Source: JAFMDF01 sp965277445
GTDB lineage: Bacteria; Bacteroidota; Bacteroidia; Chitinophagales; Saprospiraceae
Direction: 5' to 3'
Assembly (NCBI GenBank): GCA_965277445.1
Contig: CBDICY010000010.1
Location: 1-64,000, forward strand
Length of the DNA stretch: 64,000 nt
Part shown: piece by piece, positions 63,480 through 64,000 of the stretch
Layout: each line of letters opens with the position of its first letter
Position numbering within the stretch: the first letter of the stretch is position 1
Translations under genes and position numbers: made by a program
Notes under the pieces: generated by a model
What the model saw: the letters and a program-made list of their open reading frames with translations, nothing else
Database searches by the model: none
What the model was told of the DNA's origin: nothing

Positions 63480-64000
63480 TTAAGGCTTCGAACTTCTTTG
63501 ATTTTTATTTATCTCCTGCTTCCATAAAAACATTAAAATCAACCCAAAAATAGCCCCACCGATATGCGCAAAATGCGCGATATTATCCCATTCAAATTCT
63601 TTTACGCCTAAAAACAATTCAATCCCCATCGAGATCAGCATAAAATACTTGGCTTTTATTGGATAAGGAATGAATATTAATTGTAACTTAATATTTGGAA
63701 AAAGAAATGCAAAAGCGGCAAATAACCCCATAATAGCGCCCGAAGCACCAACCATCGCCCCGTTAAACTTGGCATTAATAGCTCCTAAATAATCATCGAC
63801 ATAATTCTGTCCCTGCGCAATAGCTTCTGCGCCTTCTGTACTCACCATTTTAATCACATCAGCCGCTACATTTGATAATTCAAAAGAAACGACTCCCATA
63901 TGTAGTAAAAAAGCACCGATTGCAGAGAAAAAATAGAGGATTAAAAATCGTTTTAAGCCCAATTGCTTCTCTATTACACTCCCGAACATGACTAAAGCAT
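63480..64000 (-). CDS. Rhomboid-family intramembrane serine protease (5' end outside window)
   Basis: At least 169 residues are visible; the frame continues past the window edge (the residues before MFGSVIEK are Ala-Leu-Val), so Met at 63989 is not the start. The catalytic Ser is in GASGAIMGLFAAFAF and the catalytic His in IAHFAHIGGAIFGLILMF, in separate membrane helices, as in rhomboids. The MFGSVIEKQLGLKRFLILYF segment corresponds to the loop and helix before the active site. An insertion of about 40 residues rich in small and acidic residues (VIKMVSTEGAEAIAQGQNY) lies between helices. It cleaves membrane proteins within the lipid bilayer; the substrate is unknown. Confidence 0.9.
   Translation of the reverse strand, partial: ALVMFGSVIEKQLGLKRFLILYFFSAIGAFLLHMGVVSFELSNVAADVIKMVSTEGAEAIAQGQNYVDDYLGAINAKFNGAMVGASGAIMGLFAAFAFLFPNIKLQLIFIPYPIKAKYFMLISMGIELFLGVKEFEWDNIAHFAHIGGAIFGLILMFLWKQEINKNQRSSKP

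Overview
The window comes from a low-GC member of the Bacteroidota, most likely a gliding or filamentous saprospirian-type organism; this is inferred from gene content, not from any search. Supporting signs are a type IX secretion (T9SS) gene set (PorP/SprF, a PorE-like OmpA protein and a giant cargo protein with a gliding-motility C-terminal domain), promoters of the Bacteroidota kind (TTTG, about 19-20 nt, TAnnTTTG), an OtsAB fusion, a DUF4249 lipoprotein, CotH, and the Bacteroidota gene order tRNA-Thr/Tyr/Gly/Thr, tuf, tRNA-Trp, secE, nusG, rplKAJL, rpoBC.

Layout. 1-2.7 kb: end of a NIF3-family gene, a zinc-ribbon coiled-coil gene and a candidate small RNA at 1845-1911. 2.76-4.89 kb: two almost identical IS630-type elements in tandem, inserted exactly at the stop codon of a DUF4056-like gene (4885-6000). 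6.4-16.5 kb: a minus-strand T9SS surface module (PorE-like OmpA protein, PorP/SprF, 2140-residue cargo protein). 17-19.6 kb: DUF3293 lipoprotein, small outer-membrane barrel, CotH-like lipoprotein. 19.7-35.2 kb: the transcription/translation block on the minus strand, read from a clear promoter at 35262-35293 through four tRNAs, tuf, tRNA-Trp, secE, nusG, rplK, rplA, rplJ, rplL, rpoB and rpoC. 35.7-37.4 kb: a second IS, of another DDE family, inserted between this block and the hpf/xerC pair, so that the likely hpf terminator is now 1.8 kb away. 39-50 kb: single housekeeping and accessory genes (TonB-C-like protein, PpiB, sugar kinase, OtsAB, Ada, PEP-mutase-like protein, glycerate kinase, DUF1801). 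50.6-64 kb: DEAD-box helicase, PQQ dehydrogenase with cytochrome c, DUF4249, GNAT, a LysR-HTH/methyltransferase fusion facing an ATP-grasp gene, a DJ-1/degenerate beta-lactamase fusion, a lipoprotein/TPR pair, a TfoX-like protein and a partial rhomboid protease.

Three themes stand out. First, spacers between genes are full of self-complementary repeats: several recurring families plus location-specific 'word palindromes' made of short repeated words. Second, both transposase families need a shift in the same direction at a run of eight A's, which suggests slippage as an expression mechanism. Third, two unusual fusions occur at 56-61.4 kb: a MetR/LysR-type DNA-binding domain joined to a SAM methyltransferase, and a DJ-1/PfpI domain joined to a beta-lactamase-fold domain that has lost its catalytic motifs. 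No rRNA genes, CRISPR arrays or prophage are visible.
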